A stretch of DNA of 40,301 nt from Rhodovulum robiginosum (GTDB lineage Bacteria; Pseudomonadota; Alphaproteobacteria; Rhodobacterales; Rhodobacteraceae): positions 344,671-384,971 of the forward strand of contig NZ_RWGU01000049.1 of the NCBI RefSeq assembly GCF_003944755.1, given 5' to 3'. Numbering within the stretch: position 1 is the stretch's first letter; each line of letters begins with the position of its first letter. Under the pieces are notes generated by a model that saw nothing but the letters and a program-made list of their open reading frames with translations, was not told the origin of the DNA and did no database searches. Positions 18,524-29,983 of this stretch are shown piece by piece. Position numbers and translations under genes: made by a program.

Positions 18524-20047
18524 ATGGCTGCTTTCGATAAGGCCGATGTCAAGGAAGGCGTGGACAGGGAAACGGTGGAAACCGTCCAGTCCATGGCCGG
18601 AAAGTACAAATACGGCTGGGAAACCGAGATCGAGATGGATTACGCCCCGATGGGGCTGACCGAAGACATCGTGCGCCTGATCTCGGCCAAGAACGAAGAG
18701 CCGGAATGGATGACCGAATGGCGGCTCGAGGCATTCCGCCGCTGGCAGGCGATGGAAGAGCCCGACTGGGCGATGGTCGAATACCCCGAGATCGACTTTC
18801 AGAAACAGTATTACTATGCCCGCCCCAAGAGCATGGCGGAAAAGCCCAAGTCGCTGGACGATGTCGACCCCAAGCTGTTGGAGACCTACAAAAAGCTGGG
18901 CATCCCGCTGAAAGAGCAGATGATCCTGGCCGGCGTCGAGGGGGCCGAGGCAGCCCCGGCCGAGGGCCGCAAGGTGGCCGTCGATGCGGTGTTCGATTCG
19001 GTCTCGGTCGGCACCACCTTCCAGAAAGAGCTGGAAAAGGCCGGTGTCATCTTCTGCTCGATCTCCGAGGCGGTGCAAAAGCACCCGGAACTGGTCAAGA
19101 AATACCTCGGCAGCGTCGTGCCGCAATCGGACAATTTCTACGCAACGCTGAACTCGGCGGTGTTTTCCGACGGCTCGTTCGTCTACGTGCCGCCGGGCGT
19201 GCGCTGCCCGATGGAGCTGTCGACCTATTTCCGGATCAATGCCGAGAATACCGGCCAGTTCGAGCGCACGCTGATCATCGCCGACAAGGGCGCCTACGTG
19301 TCCTACCTGGAAGGCTGCACGGCGCCGCAGCGCGACGTGGCGCAGCTGCATGCCGCGGTGGTCGAGATCGTGCTGCTCGACGATGCCGAGGTCAAATACT
19401 CGACCGTGCAGAACTGGTTCCCGGGCGACGAGAACGGACGCGGGGGCATCTACAACTTCGTCACCAAGCGCGCCGATTGCCGCGGCGACCGGGCCAAGGT
19501 GATGTGGACGCAGGTCGAGACCGGCTCGGCCGTGACGTGGAAATACCCCTCGTGCATTCTGCGCGGCGACGACAGCCAGGGCGAGTTCTACTCGATCGCC
19601 ATCACCAACAACTGGCAGCAGGCCGATACCGGCACCAAGATGGTGCATCTGGGCAAGAACACCCGATCGCGGATCGTGTCCAAGGGGATCTCGGCGGGGC
19701 AGGCGCAGAACACCTATCGCGGACTCGTCTCGATGCACCCGCGCGCCAAGAACAGCCGCAACTACACCCAGTGCGACAGCTTGCTGATCGGCGACAGATG
19801 TGGCGCGCACACGGTGCCGTATATCGAGGTGAAGAACAATTCGTCCCGCGTGGAACACGAGGCGACGACGTCGAAGGTGGACGACGACCAGCTCTTTTAC
19901 TGCCGCTCGCGGGGCATGGACGAGGAAGAGGCCGTTGCCCTCGTCGTCAACGGCTTCTGCAAGGAGGTGTTGCAGGCGCTGCCGATGGAGTTCGCCATGG
20001 AGGCGCAGCAGCTCGTGGCGATCAGCCTCGAAGGCTCGGTGGGCTGA
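18524..20047 (+). CDS. sufB: Fe-S cluster assembly scaffold SufB
   Basis: A cytoplasmic scaffold subunit of the SufBCD complex, 507 residues, on which [Fe-S] clusters are built with sulfur from SufS. Family segments include [12 protein letters not shown] at the N-terminus, [76 protein letters not shown] (Cys417 in the first part) and [10 protein letters not shown]. Length agrees with SufB proteins (about 480-510). The ATG at 18524 gives the expected N-terminus. It is followed 23 bases later by a cupin gene rather than directly by sufC, an unusual insertion of accessory genes. Confidence 0.97.
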   Translation: MAAFDKADVKEGVDRETVETVQSMAGKYKYGWETEIEMDYAPMGLTEDIVRLISAKNEEPEWMTEWRLEAFRRWQAMEEPDWAMVEYPEIDFQKQYYYARPKSMAEKPKSLDDVDPKLLETYKKLGIPLKEQMILAGVEGAEAAPAEGRKVAVDAVFDSVSVGTTFQKELEKAGVIFCSISEAVQKHPELVKKYLGSVVPQSDNFYATLNSAVFSDGSFVYVPPGVRCPMELSTYFRINAENTGQFERTLIIADKGAYVSYLEGCTAPQRDVAQLHAAVVEIVLLDDAEVKYSTVQNWFPGDENGRGGIYNFVTKRADCRGDRAKVMWTQVETGSAVTWKYPSCILRGDDSQGEFYSIAITNNWQQADTGTKMVHLGKNTRSRIVSKGISAGQAQNTYRGLVSMHPRAKNSRNYTQCDSLLIGDRCGAHTVPYIEVKNNSSRVEHEATTSKVDDDQLFYCRSRGMDEEEAVALVVNGFCKEVLQALPMEFAMEAQQLVAISLEGSVG

Positions 20048-20070
20048 GGCACGAAAGCGGAGACTGGGCC

Positions 20071-20571
20071 ATGGCGCCGGTGGTCAAGAATGTGTACGAA
20101 GCCGCTGGGCTGCCCATGCAGGGCGGCGACGGGGAAAAGTTCTCGGCGCGCATCGCGCCCATCGGCGCGGCCCTGGGCCTGACCGGGCTGGGCATGATGT
20201 TCATAACCGTCGCGCCGGGCAAGCGGGCCTTTCCGTTCCACAACCATCTGGGCAATGACGAGGCTTTCGTCATCCTCGAAGGGCGGGGGACGTACCGGTT
20301 CGGCACGCAGGAACATCCCGTCGGGCCGGGCGATGTCTGCGCCGCGCCCAAGGGCGGGCCGGACAGGGCGCATCAGCTGATCAACACCGGCGAGACAGAC
20401 CTGAAATACCTGGGCATTTCCACGAACAACGACCCCGACGTGGTGGAATATCCCGACAGCGGCAAGTTCGCGGTGCTCGCGGTCGCGCCGGGCACGTCCT
20501 TCGTGGATGCGCATCTGAAGTTTATCGGCCGGGCCGAAGAGACCGGCGACTATTGGAACGGCGAGCTATGA
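20071..20571 (+). CDS. cupin-domain protein in the suf operon
   Basis: A 166-residue cytoplasmic protein with one cupin beta-barrel. Motif 1 is [23 protein letters not shown], with two His and the Glu of the metal site; motif 2 contains [12 protein letters not shown] with the third His. A metal ion is therefore expected. The substrate is unknown. It lies between sufB (23-base gap) and a YbjQ-like gene (21-base gap), so it is co-transcribed with Fe-S assembly genes. An iron-sensing or small-molecule role linked to Fe-S synthesis is possible but not shown by the sequence. Confidence 0.85.
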   Translation: MAPVVKNVYEAAGLPMQGGDGEKFSARIAPIGAALGLTGLGMMFITVAPGKRAFPFHNHLGNDEAFVILEGRGTYRFGTQEHPVGPGDVCAAPKGGPDRAHQLINTGETDLKYLGISTNNDPDVVEYPDSGKFAVLAVAPGTSFVDAHLKFIGRAEETGDYWNGEL

Positions 20572-20591
20572 ATCCCTGGGAGAAGCAGACC

Positions 20592-20903
20592 ATGATCGTG
20601 ACCACCACCCCCAGCATCGACGGCAAGACCATCACCGCCTATCACGGCGTCGTCGTGGGCGAGGCCATCCTCGGCGCCAACGTGTTCCGCGACATCTTCG
20701 CGGGGATCACCGACATCATCGGCGGACGGTCGGCGGCCTATGAGGAGTCGCTGGGCAAGGCGCGCACCACTGCGCTGCGCGAGCTGGAAGAGCGCGCGGC
20801 GGCGCTGGGCGGCAATGCCGTGGTCGGCGTCGATCTCGATTGCGAGGTGATCAACAACATGCTGATGGTCTCTGCCTCGGGCACCGCGGTGACGGCGAAC
20901 TGA
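20592..20903 (+). CDS. YbjQ/UPF0145 family protein
   Basis: A 103-residue cytoplasmic protein with the full YbjQ pattern: [50 protein letters not shown], and [14 protein letters not shown], ending SGTAVTAN. The family forms pentameric rings and is sometimes described as heavy-metal binding; its role is not established. ATG 20592 is chosen because GGGAG at 20578-20582 is ideally spaced and the E. coli homolog begins at the same residue. ATG 20568 overlaps the cupin stop and would add eight residues. It is embedded in the suf operon. Confidence 0.9.
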   Translation: MIVTTTPSIDGKTITAYHGVVVGEAILGANVFRDIFAGITDIIGGRSAAYEESLGKARTTALRELEERAAALGGNAVVGVDLDCEVINNMLMVSASGTAVTAN

Positions 20904-21006
20904 CACCGCATGGCGGCAACGGGGCCGCCACGGGATGAACGGGATGCGGCGCGACGGGAACGGCCCCGGGCCGGTGCCCCGCCAATACATGAAACGAGGA
21001 TGAAAA

Positions 21007-21761
<755 letters not shown>

Positions 21762-21762
<1 letters not shown>

Positions 21763-23051
21763 TGGGGTTGCCGCAGGCGAAACAAAACGCGACCGAGGCA
21801 CGGCTCGCCCGGCTGTCGATGCCGCCCGAGACCGGCTGGACCAAGCTGCCGCGCGAAGCGGCGCTGGCAAGGGTCCGCGCGATGGGTCTGCCCGGCAGCC
21901 GCGATGAATACTGGCGGTTTTCCGATCCCTCCTCGCTGATCGCGCCAGAGGCGCCGCGGGCCGCGCTTTTCGAGGTGAAAGACGAGGCGCCGGTCTTCGA
22001 CGCGATGGACCGGCTCAGGATCGTGTTCGTCGACGGGGTGTTCGATGCCGAGGCCTCTGACGAGCTGGCGCTGGCCGGCGTCGAGATCGACCGGCTGGGC
22101 GGCGCCGCGGGGCAGGACATCCACTGGGCGCGCGAGGTCTACGGCACGCTCGAGGCCCGCGGGCATGAGCCCGTGGATCGCCCTCTGGCCGCGCTCAATA
22201 CCGCCTTCGCCACCGATGGCGTGCTGATCCGCGTCACCGGCAAGGCCGAAAAGCCGGTGAATATCATTTATCTGCACCGCTCGGAAACCTCCGACGCGCA
22301 TTTGCACCACTGCATCAAGGTCGAGGCCGGCGCCGAGATGACCTTGCTGGAAAACGGCCCGGCCGCAGCGCGGTTCAACAAGCTGATGGAGGTCGACATC
22401 GCCGATGGCGGCACCTTCCACCATATCCGCACCCAGGGCCGCGACCACGAACGCAGGGCGGCGACCCATATCTTCGCGCGGCTGGGCAAGGAGAGCACGT
22501 TCAAGTCCTTCACCATGACGGCGAACGGGCGGATGACGCGCAACGAATGCATCATCGAGCTGACCGGCGACAACGCGGTGGCCCATGTGGCCGGCGCCTG
22601 TGTGGGCGACGGCGATTTCGTGCATGACGATACCGTCTTCATCACCCACGACGCGGTCGATTGCGAAAGCCGCCAGGTCTTCAAGAAGGTGCTGCGCAAC
22701 GGCGCCACGGGCATTTTCCAGGGCAAGATCCTGGTCCAGCCCGGCGCGCAAAAGACCGACGGCTACCAGATTTCGCAATCTCTGCTGCTGGACGGGGACA
22801 GCCAGTTCCTGGCCAAGCCCGAGCTGGAGATCTACGCCGACGACGTGGCGTGCTCGCACGGCTCGACCAGCGGCGCGATCGACGAGACGGCGCTGTTCTA
22901 CCTGCGCTCGCGCGGGGTGCCCCGGTCAGAGGCGACCGACCTTCTGGTCCTGTCCTTCCTTGCCGAGGCGATCGAGGAAATCGAGGACGAGGGCATCCGC
23001 GAAGAGATCGTCGGCCGGATGGCCGGCTGGCTGTCGCGGCACCGGGGCTGA
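21762..23051 (+). CDS. sufD: Fe-S cluster assembly protein SufD
   Basis: The partner of SufB in the SufBCD scaffold, 429 residues, cytoplasmic. It shares the SufB/SufD beta-helix core: FQGKILVQPGAQKTDGYQISQSLLL, then CSHGSTSGAID with His366 at the place of the SufD His that takes part in cluster assembly in E. coli, and FYLRSRGVPRSEATDLL near the end. The N-terminal half is variable, as usual for SufD. The start overlaps the sufC stop by one base, implying translational coupling. The next gene begins three bases after the stop. Confidence 0.96.
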
Positions 23052-23054
23052 CCC

Positions 23055-23570
23055 ATGGCCGTCAGCCGCGAGATATTCGCCACCTGGCGCGCGCCGCGAA
23101 CGGTGATGCGCCGGCAACTGGCCGGCGGCCAGCGCGAAGAGCGCGCGCTGGTCTACCTCATGGCGGCCTGTCTGATGATCTTCGTGTCGACGTTGCCGGG
23201 GCTGGCGCGCGATGCCTATCTCGACCCCTCGGTGCCGCTCGAGGCGCGTATCGGCGGAGCGCTGGTGGCCTGGATGTTCCTTGCGCCGCTGATCTTTTAC
23301 GTGCTGGCGGCGGTGGGCCACCTGCTGGCCCGTCTCTTTGGCGGGCGCGGCACCTGGTTCGGCGCGCGTCTGGCGCTGTTCTGGACCCTGCTGGCGGTCT
23401 CGCCCCTGTGGCTGTTGCAGGGGCTGGTCGCGGGCCTGATCGGCCCCGGCGCGGCGCTGGCGCTGGTCTCGTCGGTACTGGCCGTTGCCTTTCTGGCGAT
23501 ATGGCTGTTGTCTCTGGCCGAGGCCGAAGAGTTCGGCCTGCGACAGGAGCCTGGAAAGACCCCCCGATGA
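23055..23570 (+). CDS. YIP1-family membrane protein (first of pair)
   Basis: A 171-residue inner-membrane protein with about four predicted helices: LVYLMAACLMIFV, ALVAWMFLAPLIFYVLAAVG, LALFWTLLAVSPLWLLQ and LVSSVLAVAFLAIWLLSL. The N-terminus (AVSREIFATWRAPRTVMRRQL) is amphipathic and basic. Layout and paired occurrence fit the YIP1 family; no catalytic residues are evident and the bacterial function is unknown. It begins three bases after sufD and its stop overlaps the second YIP1-like gene by four bases (ATGA). Close coupling implies co-translation with the suf genes. Confidence 0.8.
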   Translation: MAVSREIFATWRAPRTVMRRQLAGGQREERALVYLMAACLMIFVSTLPGLARDAYLDPSVPLEARIGGALVAWMFLAPLIFYVLAAVGHLLARLFGGRGTWFGARLALFWTLLAVSPLWLLQGLVAGLIGPGAALALVSSVLAVAFLAIWLLSLAEAEEFGLRQEPGKTPR

Positions 23571-24169
23571 GCGACACGATGAAATCGTTGCTGGCGCTTG
23601 CGCGCGAGACTGTGGCCAACCCGAGTGAGGGCGCGCGCCGGATCCTGTCGCTGCCGCTGCCTGTCGGCGTGCTTGGGCCCGCGCTGCTGCTGGAAGTGCT
23701 GCTCAGCGTGCTGCTGAGCCAGTTGGGCGAGCGTATCGCACCCTCGCCGGTCGATCCGCTGATGCCGGTCTTCATGGCCAACCCGCTGCTGACGGCGGCG
23801 GTACAGGCGGCGCTGCTGGTGATCATGGTCTTTGCGATCCATGTCATCGGGCGCGGCGCGGGCGGCGGCGGCGATTTCGAAGGCGCGCTGCGCATCACCG
23901 TCTGGCTGCAGTTCATCCTGCTTTGCGTGCAGGTGCTGCAAACGCTGTTTCTGATCCTGCTGCCACCTGTGGCGGGCCTGCTGGGCCTGCTGGGCGTGGG
24001 GCTTTTCTTTTGGCTTCTCAGCCACTTCATAGCCGTCCTTCACGGATTTTCATCGCCGCTTCGGGTGTTCTTCATGACGATCCTGTCGATGGTCGGCATC
24101 GTTTTCGCCCTAAGCCTCGCACTGACACTGGTCGGCATCACGATTAGCGGAGCTGTTCCCGATGTTTGA
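23567..24169 (+). CDS. YIP1-family membrane protein (second of pair)
   Basis: A 200-residue inner-membrane protein. A basic cytoplasmic start with LARETVANPSEGARRIL, typical of bacterial YIP1 proteins, is followed by about five helices (GVLGPALLLEVLLSVLL, LTAAVQAALLVIMVFAIHVI, ITVWLQFILLCVQVLQTLFL, GLLGVGLFFWLLSHFIAVL, TILSMVGIVFALSLALTLV). It overlaps the upstream YIP1-like gene by four bases and sufS by eight, so it is translated as part of the suf message. A role in membrane localisation of the assembly machinery is conceivable, but nothing in the sequence shows it. Confidence 0.85.
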   Translation: MSDTMKSLLALARETVANPSEGARRILSLPLPVGVLGPALLLEVLLSVLLSQLGERIAPSPVDPLMPVFMANPLLTAAVQAALLVIMVFAIHVIGRGAGGGGDFEGALRITVWLQFILLCVQVLQTLFLILLPPVAGLLGLLGVGLFFWLLSHFIAVLHGFSSPLRVFFMTILSMVGIVFALSLALTLVGITISGAVPDV

Positions 24170-25382
24170 CGTCCAAACCATCCGCCGCGACTTTCCGATC
24201 CTTGCGCGCGAGGTGAACGGCAAGCCGCTGGTCTATCTCGACAACGGCGCCTCGGCGCAAAAGCCCAAGGTGGTGATCGACGCTATCACCCGCGCCTATG
24301 CCGAGGAATACGCCAACGTACACCGCGGCCTTCACACCCTGTCGAACATCGCCACCGAGAAATACGAGGCCGTGCGCGGCACCATCGCGCGCTTTCTTGG
24401 CGCGGCGGACGAGGAGGAAATCGTGTTCACCTCCGGCACCACCGAGGGCATCAACCTGGTCGCCTATGGCTGGGCGATGCCGAATCTCGGCCCCGGCGAC
24501 GAGATCGTGCTGAGCGTGATGGAGCATCACGCCAATATCGTGCCGTGGCACTTCCTGCGCGAACGCCAGGGCGTGGTCCTGAAATGGGTGGATGTGGACG
24601 CGGCCGGCAATCTCGACCCCCAGGCGGTGCTCGACGCCATCGGGCCGAAGACGAAACTGGTGGCGGTGACGCAGATGTCAAACGTGCTGGGCACGGTGGT
24701 GGACGTGGCCGCCATTGCCCGCGGCGCACGCGAAAAGGGCGTGCCGGTGCTGGTCGATGGTAGCCAGGCCGCGGTGCACATGCCCGTCAATGTCGACGAG
24801 ATCGGCGCCGATTTCTACGCCATTACCGGGCACAAGCTCTACGGGCCCTCCGGCTCGGGCGCGATCCATATCCGCAAGGAGCGGATGAACGAGATGCGGC
24901 CCTTCCTCGGCGGCGGCGACATGATCCGCGAGGTGCACAAGGACAGCGTCACCTACAACGCCCCGCCGATGAAGTTCGAGGCCGGCACGCCGGGCATCGT
25001 CCAGCAGATCGGGCTGGGCGTCGCGCTGGACTACATGATGGGCATCGGCATGGCCGATATCGCCGCCCATGAGCAGGCGATCACCGGCTACGCTATGGAC
25101 CGGCTGGGCGGGCTCAACTGGCTGCAGGTGCAGGGGCGGGCCGAGCATCGCGGCGCGATCTTTTCCTTTACGCTCGACGGGCCGGCGCATGCCCACGACA
25201 TCTCGACCGTACTCGACAAGAAGGGCGTGGCGGTGCGCGCGGGCCAGCATTGCGCGGGCCCGCTGATGGACCACCTGGGGGTCGCCGCGACCTGCCGGGC
25301 CTCTTTCGCGATGTACAACACGCCCGAGGAGGTCGACAAACTGGTCGAGGCGCTGGAGCTATGCCACGAACTGTTCGCCTGA
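24162..25382 (+). CDS. sufS: group II cysteine desulfurase SufS
   Basis: A PLP-dependent desulfurase of 406 residues supplying persulfide to the SufBCD scaffold. It has LVYLDNGASAQKP, the cofactor-contacting His region VMEHHANIVPW, Lys225 in TGHKLYGPSGSG (pyridoxal aldimine), SVTYNAPP...FEAGTP, and the active-site Cys364 in RAGQHCAGPL, the same position as in E. coli SufS. The short loop before Cys is typical of group II enzymes, which need SufE or SufU as sulfur acceptors. Neither a sufE/sufU nor a sufA or sufT gene is visible in this operon. The start overlaps the preceding gene by eight bases. Confidence 0.97.
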   Translation: MFDVQTIRRDFPILAREVNGKPLVYLDNGASAQKPKVVIDAITRAYAEEYANVHRGLHTLSNIATEKYEAVRGTIARFLGAADEEEIVFTSGTTEGINLVAYGWAMPNLGPGDEIVLSVMEHHANIVPWHFLRERQGVVLKWVDVDAAGNLDPQAVLDAIGPKTKLVAVTQMSNVLGTVVDVAAIARGAREKGVPVLVDGSQAAVHMPVNVDEIGADFYAITGHKLYGPSGSGAIHIRKERMNEMRPFLGGGDMIREVHKDSVTYNAPPMKFEAGTPGIVQQIGLGVALDYMMGIGMADIAAHEQAITGYAMDRLGGLNWLQVQGRAEHRGAIFSFTLDGPAHAHDISTVLDKKGVAVRAGQHCAGPLMDHLGVAATCRASFAMYNTPEEVDKLVEALELCHELFA

Positions 25383-25497
25383 GCGGCGCCGACCGAAAGG
25401 CCCGGACGGGCTGGCGGCGACGCAAAAGGCGTGCTTTCTGGCCATTCTCCGCCCGCTTTGCTACGAGGTGTCCAACCGCGACAGCAAGGGGACGGGC

Positions 25498-26511
25498 ATG
25501 ACCGCGCTGACCACCGCCGACCAGATTTCCGATATCGCCTTCGGCTTCATGGGCTCCAAGGCGCTCTTTGCCGCGCTGGGGGCCGGGGTGTTTACCGCGC
25601 TGGCCGAGGGGCCGATGACGCCCGGCCGTCTGGCCGGCGCCACGGCGCTCGACGCCGAGCGCGCCGAGACCCTGCTGACCGCGCTGGCGGGGCTGGGCCT
25701 GGTGACGGTCTCGGACGGCCGCTTTGCCAATTCCCCGGCGGCCGAGGCGTTCCTGGTCAAGGGCGCGAAGTACGATTTCGGCGACTACCTGCGGCTTCAG
25801 GTCGGCCAGCAGATGTACGGGCTGCTCGACCAGATCGACGCCGCGCTGACCGACAGCCTGCCCGAGGATGCCACGGCATCCTACGCCGATTGGTTCTCCG
25901 ACCCTGACGAGGCGCGGCTTTATTCGGCCAGCCAGCATGCGGGCTCGCTGGGCCCGGCGCGGCAACTGATCAAGATGGCCGGGCTCTCGGGGGTAAAGAC
26001 CCTGCTCGACGTGGGCGGCGGCACGGGCGCCTTCGCGATCACGCTCTGCCAGGCCATGCCCGGCCTCTCGGCGACCATCGTCGATTTTCCCAACGTCGCC
26101 GCGATCGGGCGGGACTACGTGGCCGAGGTCGGCCTCACCGACCGTATCGCCTATGTCGAGGGCGACGCGCTGAACGCCGACTGGCCTAGCGGGCAGGACG
26201 CGATCCTGATGTCCTATCTCTTTTCCGGCGTGCCGGGGGCGGCGCATGACGGGCTGGTCGCCCGCGCCTTCGATCATCTCGCGCCCGGCGGGCGGCTGAT
26301 GATCCACGATTTCGTGGTGAGGGCCGACCGAACCGGCCCCAAGCTGGCCGCGCTCTGGCAGTTGCAGCACACCGCGTTCACACCCCGCGCGCGCTCGCTC
26401 GACGCGGGCTGGCTGCAGGACACGCTGGCCGGGGCCGGGTTCCAGCAGGTCGAGGTCGCTCAGATGATCCCCGAGATGACCATGCTGGCCCAGGCGGTGA
26501 AACCCGAATAA
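25498..26511 (+). CDS. SAM-dependent methyltransferase; candidate DMSP-synthesis S-methyltransferase (DsyB-like)
   Basis: A protein of 337 residues with an N-terminal winged-helix dimerisation domain ([19 protein letters not shown] through [15 protein letters not shown]) and a C-terminal Rossmann methyltransferase domain. SAM motif I is [15 protein letters not shown], followed by ATIVDFPNV and [13 protein letters not shown]. The layout is that of the acetylserotonin/caffeate O-methyltransferase superfamily (Methyltransf_2). The segment where O-methyltransferases carry the general-base His (LHDW) reads YLFSGVPG here, so that base is absent. This fits methylation of a thioether, as in DsyB (methylthiohydroxybutyrate S-methyltransferase of marine Alphaproteobacteria, about 340 residues). 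The DsyB assignment is inference; a hydroxyneurosporene-like or other methyltransferase remains possible. It lies 115 bases after sufS. ATG 25498 follows AAGGGG. Confidence 0.85.
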   Translation: MTALTTADQISDIAFGFMGSKALFAALGAGVFTALAEGPMTPGRLAGATALDAERAETLLTALAGLGLVTVSDGRFANSPAAEAFLVKGAKYDFGDYLRLQVGQQMYGLLDQIDAALTDSLPEDATASYADWFSDPDEARLYSASQHAGSLGPARQLIKMAGLSGVKTLLDVGGGTGAFAITLCQAMPGLSATIVDFPNVAAIGRDYVAEVGLTDRIAYVEGDALNADWPSGQDAILMSYLFSGVPGAAHDGLVARAFDHLAPGGRLMIHDFVVRADRTGPKLAALWQLQHTAFTPRARSLDAGWLQDTLAGAGFQQVEVAQMIPEMTMLAQAVKPE

Positions 26512-26567
26512 GACGGGGCGGGAAAGCATTTGCGCCCCCGCCCGGTTTCACCTATATCGGCGCCGAG

Positions 26568-26644
<77 letters not shown>

Positions 26645-26783
26645 GCCCTCCAATTTTGGCGCCGAATGCGCCGAGGCGCGAGTTTCACCGCGCCCGCGAA
26701 TGTATTGGCTGCGCCGGCAAGGCATCCGGGCACCGCAGACGGCCGTCACCGCGCGCGTTGCGATACGTGCGGGGCGCGGCTGA

Positions 26784-27653
26784 TCAGAGGAGCGCCGGCA
26801 GGCTGGAGCGCAGACGCGCCCAGCCGCCGGGTTGCCAGCCCAGCGCGCGCATCCGCGCACAGTCCATCGCGCTGACCGGGCTGTCGGCGGGCGCGGGCAG
26901 GGGGGCGGTCAGGCCCTCGTGCCGGGCCACCAGTGCCAGCAGGTCGTGGCGGTCGAGCACCAGGTCGGAGAGGTTGACGGGCCTGCCCGCCACCGCGCCG
27001 GGCGCGGCCATGCGCACCAGGCGCGCGGCGGCGGCGAGGTCGTCGCCATGCACCTCGGTCCCCCGGCGCGGCGCGATGGGCCGGCCGGCGCGAAAATCGT
27101 CGAAGAGATCTGCCCATTTGTGCCGCTGCCCGGGGCCAGCGGGCCCGTAGACGCCCGTGGCGCGCAGCGAAACCGGCGCAAAGCCGGGCCCGGCCAGGGC
27201 AAAGAGCGCCTGCTCGGCCTGCCATTTCACCTGGCCGTAGAGCGTATCGGGCTGCGGCGCCATGGCCTCGGTCAGCACGGTGCCGGGCGGGTAGGCGCCG
27301 TAGACGGCACGCGAGGAGAGAAACAACAGCCGCTCGACCCCCGCCGCCCGCGCCGCCTCGAAAAGCGCCACCGACCCGTCCAGATTGGCGCGCTGGAACC
27401 CGGCCGGGTCGTCCCCCTCGCCACCGCGATAGCGGCCGGGGACATGGGCGAAGGCGCAGTGGATGACCGCCGCCACCCCGGCGAGGTCGGGCCGGTCGCC
27501 CAGCGTGTAGGGGCGATGCGCCACGGCCGCCGAAAAGAACCCCGCGGGCGGCGGACGGCGCGTCAGCACGGTGACGGGCTCGCCCCGCGCCAGCGCCTCT
27601 TCGACGAAGAAGCGACCGACGAGGCCGGTGGCGCCGGTGACGGCCAGGCTCAT
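26784..27653 (-). CDS. sqdC: sulfolipid biosynthesis reductase-like protein SqdC
   Basis: An extended short-chain dehydrogenase/epimerase of 289 residues. It has the nucleotide-binding TGATGLVG at residues 6-13, the catalytic LLFLSSRAVYG strand, and Tyr139-xxx-Lys143 in YGQVKW. It is the third gene of sqdB-sqdD-sqdC, the order known in Rhodobacter sphaeroides. There SqdC is needed for normal sulfoquinovosyl diacylglycerol synthesis, and mutants accumulate a sulfoquinovosyl-dihydroxyacetone compound. The identification rests on family plus position. The exact reaction is not established. It overlaps sqdD by four bases. Confidence 0.85.
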   Translation of the reverse strand: MSLAVTGATGLVGRFFVEEALARGEPVTVLTRRPPPAGFFSAAVAHRPYTLGDRPDLAGVAAVIHCAFAHVPGRYRGGEGDDPAGFQRANLDGSVALFEAARAAGVERLLFLSSRAVYGAYPPGTVLTEAMAPQPDTLYGQVKWQAEQALFALAGPGFAPVSLRATGVYGPAGPGQRHKWADLFDDFRAGRPIAPRRGTEVHGDDLAAAARLVRMAAPGAVAGRPVNLSDLVLDRHDLLALVARHEGLTAPLPAPADSPVSAMDCARMRALGWQPGGWARLRSSLPALL

Positions 27654-28485
27654 GCGGCGGCAGGGGCGGGCAGGGTGGCCGGGTCGGGAATGCCCTCGCC
27701 CCGCTCATAGGCGCGCCAGAGCTCGATCAGGGGGCGCAGGCGGTCGGCCTTGGCGTGGTCCTGCCAGGGCTTTTCGTACTGGAAATGCAGGACGCGGATC
27801 TCGGGCCAGCTCCACAGTTCGGGCAGGTTGAACCAGACATATTGCAGCATGTTGTCAAAGACCGGCAAGCCGTGCCAGCCGGGAAAATAATCCTGCAAGA
27901 AGGTCTGGTCGGTGCGCCGCCAGAACGCGCCGGGCGCGTCGAGCCGGGCGAGCATCGCGTCGAACGTGCCTGCCGAGGGCCGCGCGGTGAAGACGCCGGA
28001 ATTCATCCGGTGAAAATCGGCGAGACCTTCGTAGACGTTGGGCGCGGCCGAGAACTCGGGGTAGTCGAACAGCCGGTCGATGGTCTGCAGAACCAACGTG
28101 TCTGCGTCGAGGAACACGACGCGGTCGTAGTCGAGCTGCCAAAGCCGCAGCTTGCAGAAATTGTCGAGCGGCGTGTGAAAGGCGGGCTTTTCCCCCTTGG
28201 TAAAGGGGGCGAGCCCGTGCAGCCGGTCGCGCGCATGGGCCGCGTTGAACGCGGACGAGGTCGGCAAGAGGTCGGTTTCCACCAGCCGCGCGCCGAGGCC
28301 GGCGAGCGGCGCCAGCGCCTCGGACCCCACGCCGCCGGTGTGCAGGACGCAGATGTCGGCCGCCGTGCCCGTCCGTTTGAGCGAGCGCACCAACGCCTTG
28401 GCGCCCAGCGCGAAATCGGCGTTGGTGACCAGCGTCACATAGGCGTCGCGGTGGCCCGCCGGCGCGGCGGGCCTGAGCCCATCGG

Positions 28486-28489
<4 letters not shown>
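27650..28489 (-). CDS. sqdD: sulfolipid glycosyltransferase SqdD (GT8, glycogenin-like)
   Basis: A protein of 279 residues of glycosyltransferase family 8. The start AYVTLVTNADFALGAKALVRSL is the typical GT8 first strand. The metal-binding DxD is Asp128-Ala-Asp130 in VVFLDADTLVL. An FHRMNSGVF acceptor-loop segment and a late HFQYEKPW (second metal-ligand His) complete the fold. In Rhodobacter, SqdD is the presumed transferase moving sulfoquinovose from UDP-sulfoquinovose to its acceptor. It overlaps sqdB and sqdC by four bases each, so the three genes are translated together. Confidence 0.9.
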
Positions 28490-29703
<1,214 letters not shown>

Positions 29704-29757
29704 CGCCGACTCCTTCGGATGGTCTCGTTTGCGGGCGCTGGGGCCCTGATGCGAATG

Positions 29758-29776
29758 TCCGACTAAGGATGTCGGA
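29758..29776 (-). promoter_or_regulatory. inverted repeat upstream of sqdB
   Basis: TCCGAC-N7-GTCGGA is a perfect 6-bp inverted repeat 55-73 bases upstream of the sqdB start. Several ATGTC motifs (29755, 29769, 29782) and a TGTCA at 29801 lie within 50 bases. A regulator site is plausible but unassigned. Confidence 0.35.
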
Positions 29777-29838
29777 TGTAAATGTCATTTGAAAGTTTTG
29801 TGTCAGCCGGCGGAACCCCGCGTTACCAGACCGTTTTA

Positions 29839-29852
29839 CAGCGATATCGCTG
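29839..29852. promoter_or_regulatory. 14-bp perfect palindrome in the sqdB-octaheme intergenic region
   Basis: CAGCGATATCGCTG reads identically on both strands and lies in the middle of the 280-base divergent region. It could be an operator for either gene. No known consensus fits. Confidence 0.4.
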
Positions 29853-29983
29853 CGCGTCGGGCGCCGCTGCGACGACGTGACCGTAATTAAAGCCGTTCTA
29901 ATGGGCTTCTTGATTTAAGATGCATTGCAGATAGACATTTTAATACTTTCGCATGGCCCGGGCGAATCCGGGGAGGAGAGCGC

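Noticed and set aside
29904-29925. TTGAT followed by a GATGC-like half: possible FNR box upstream of the octaheme gene
   Set aside because: The second half does not match ATCAA, so the site is too degenerate to claim.
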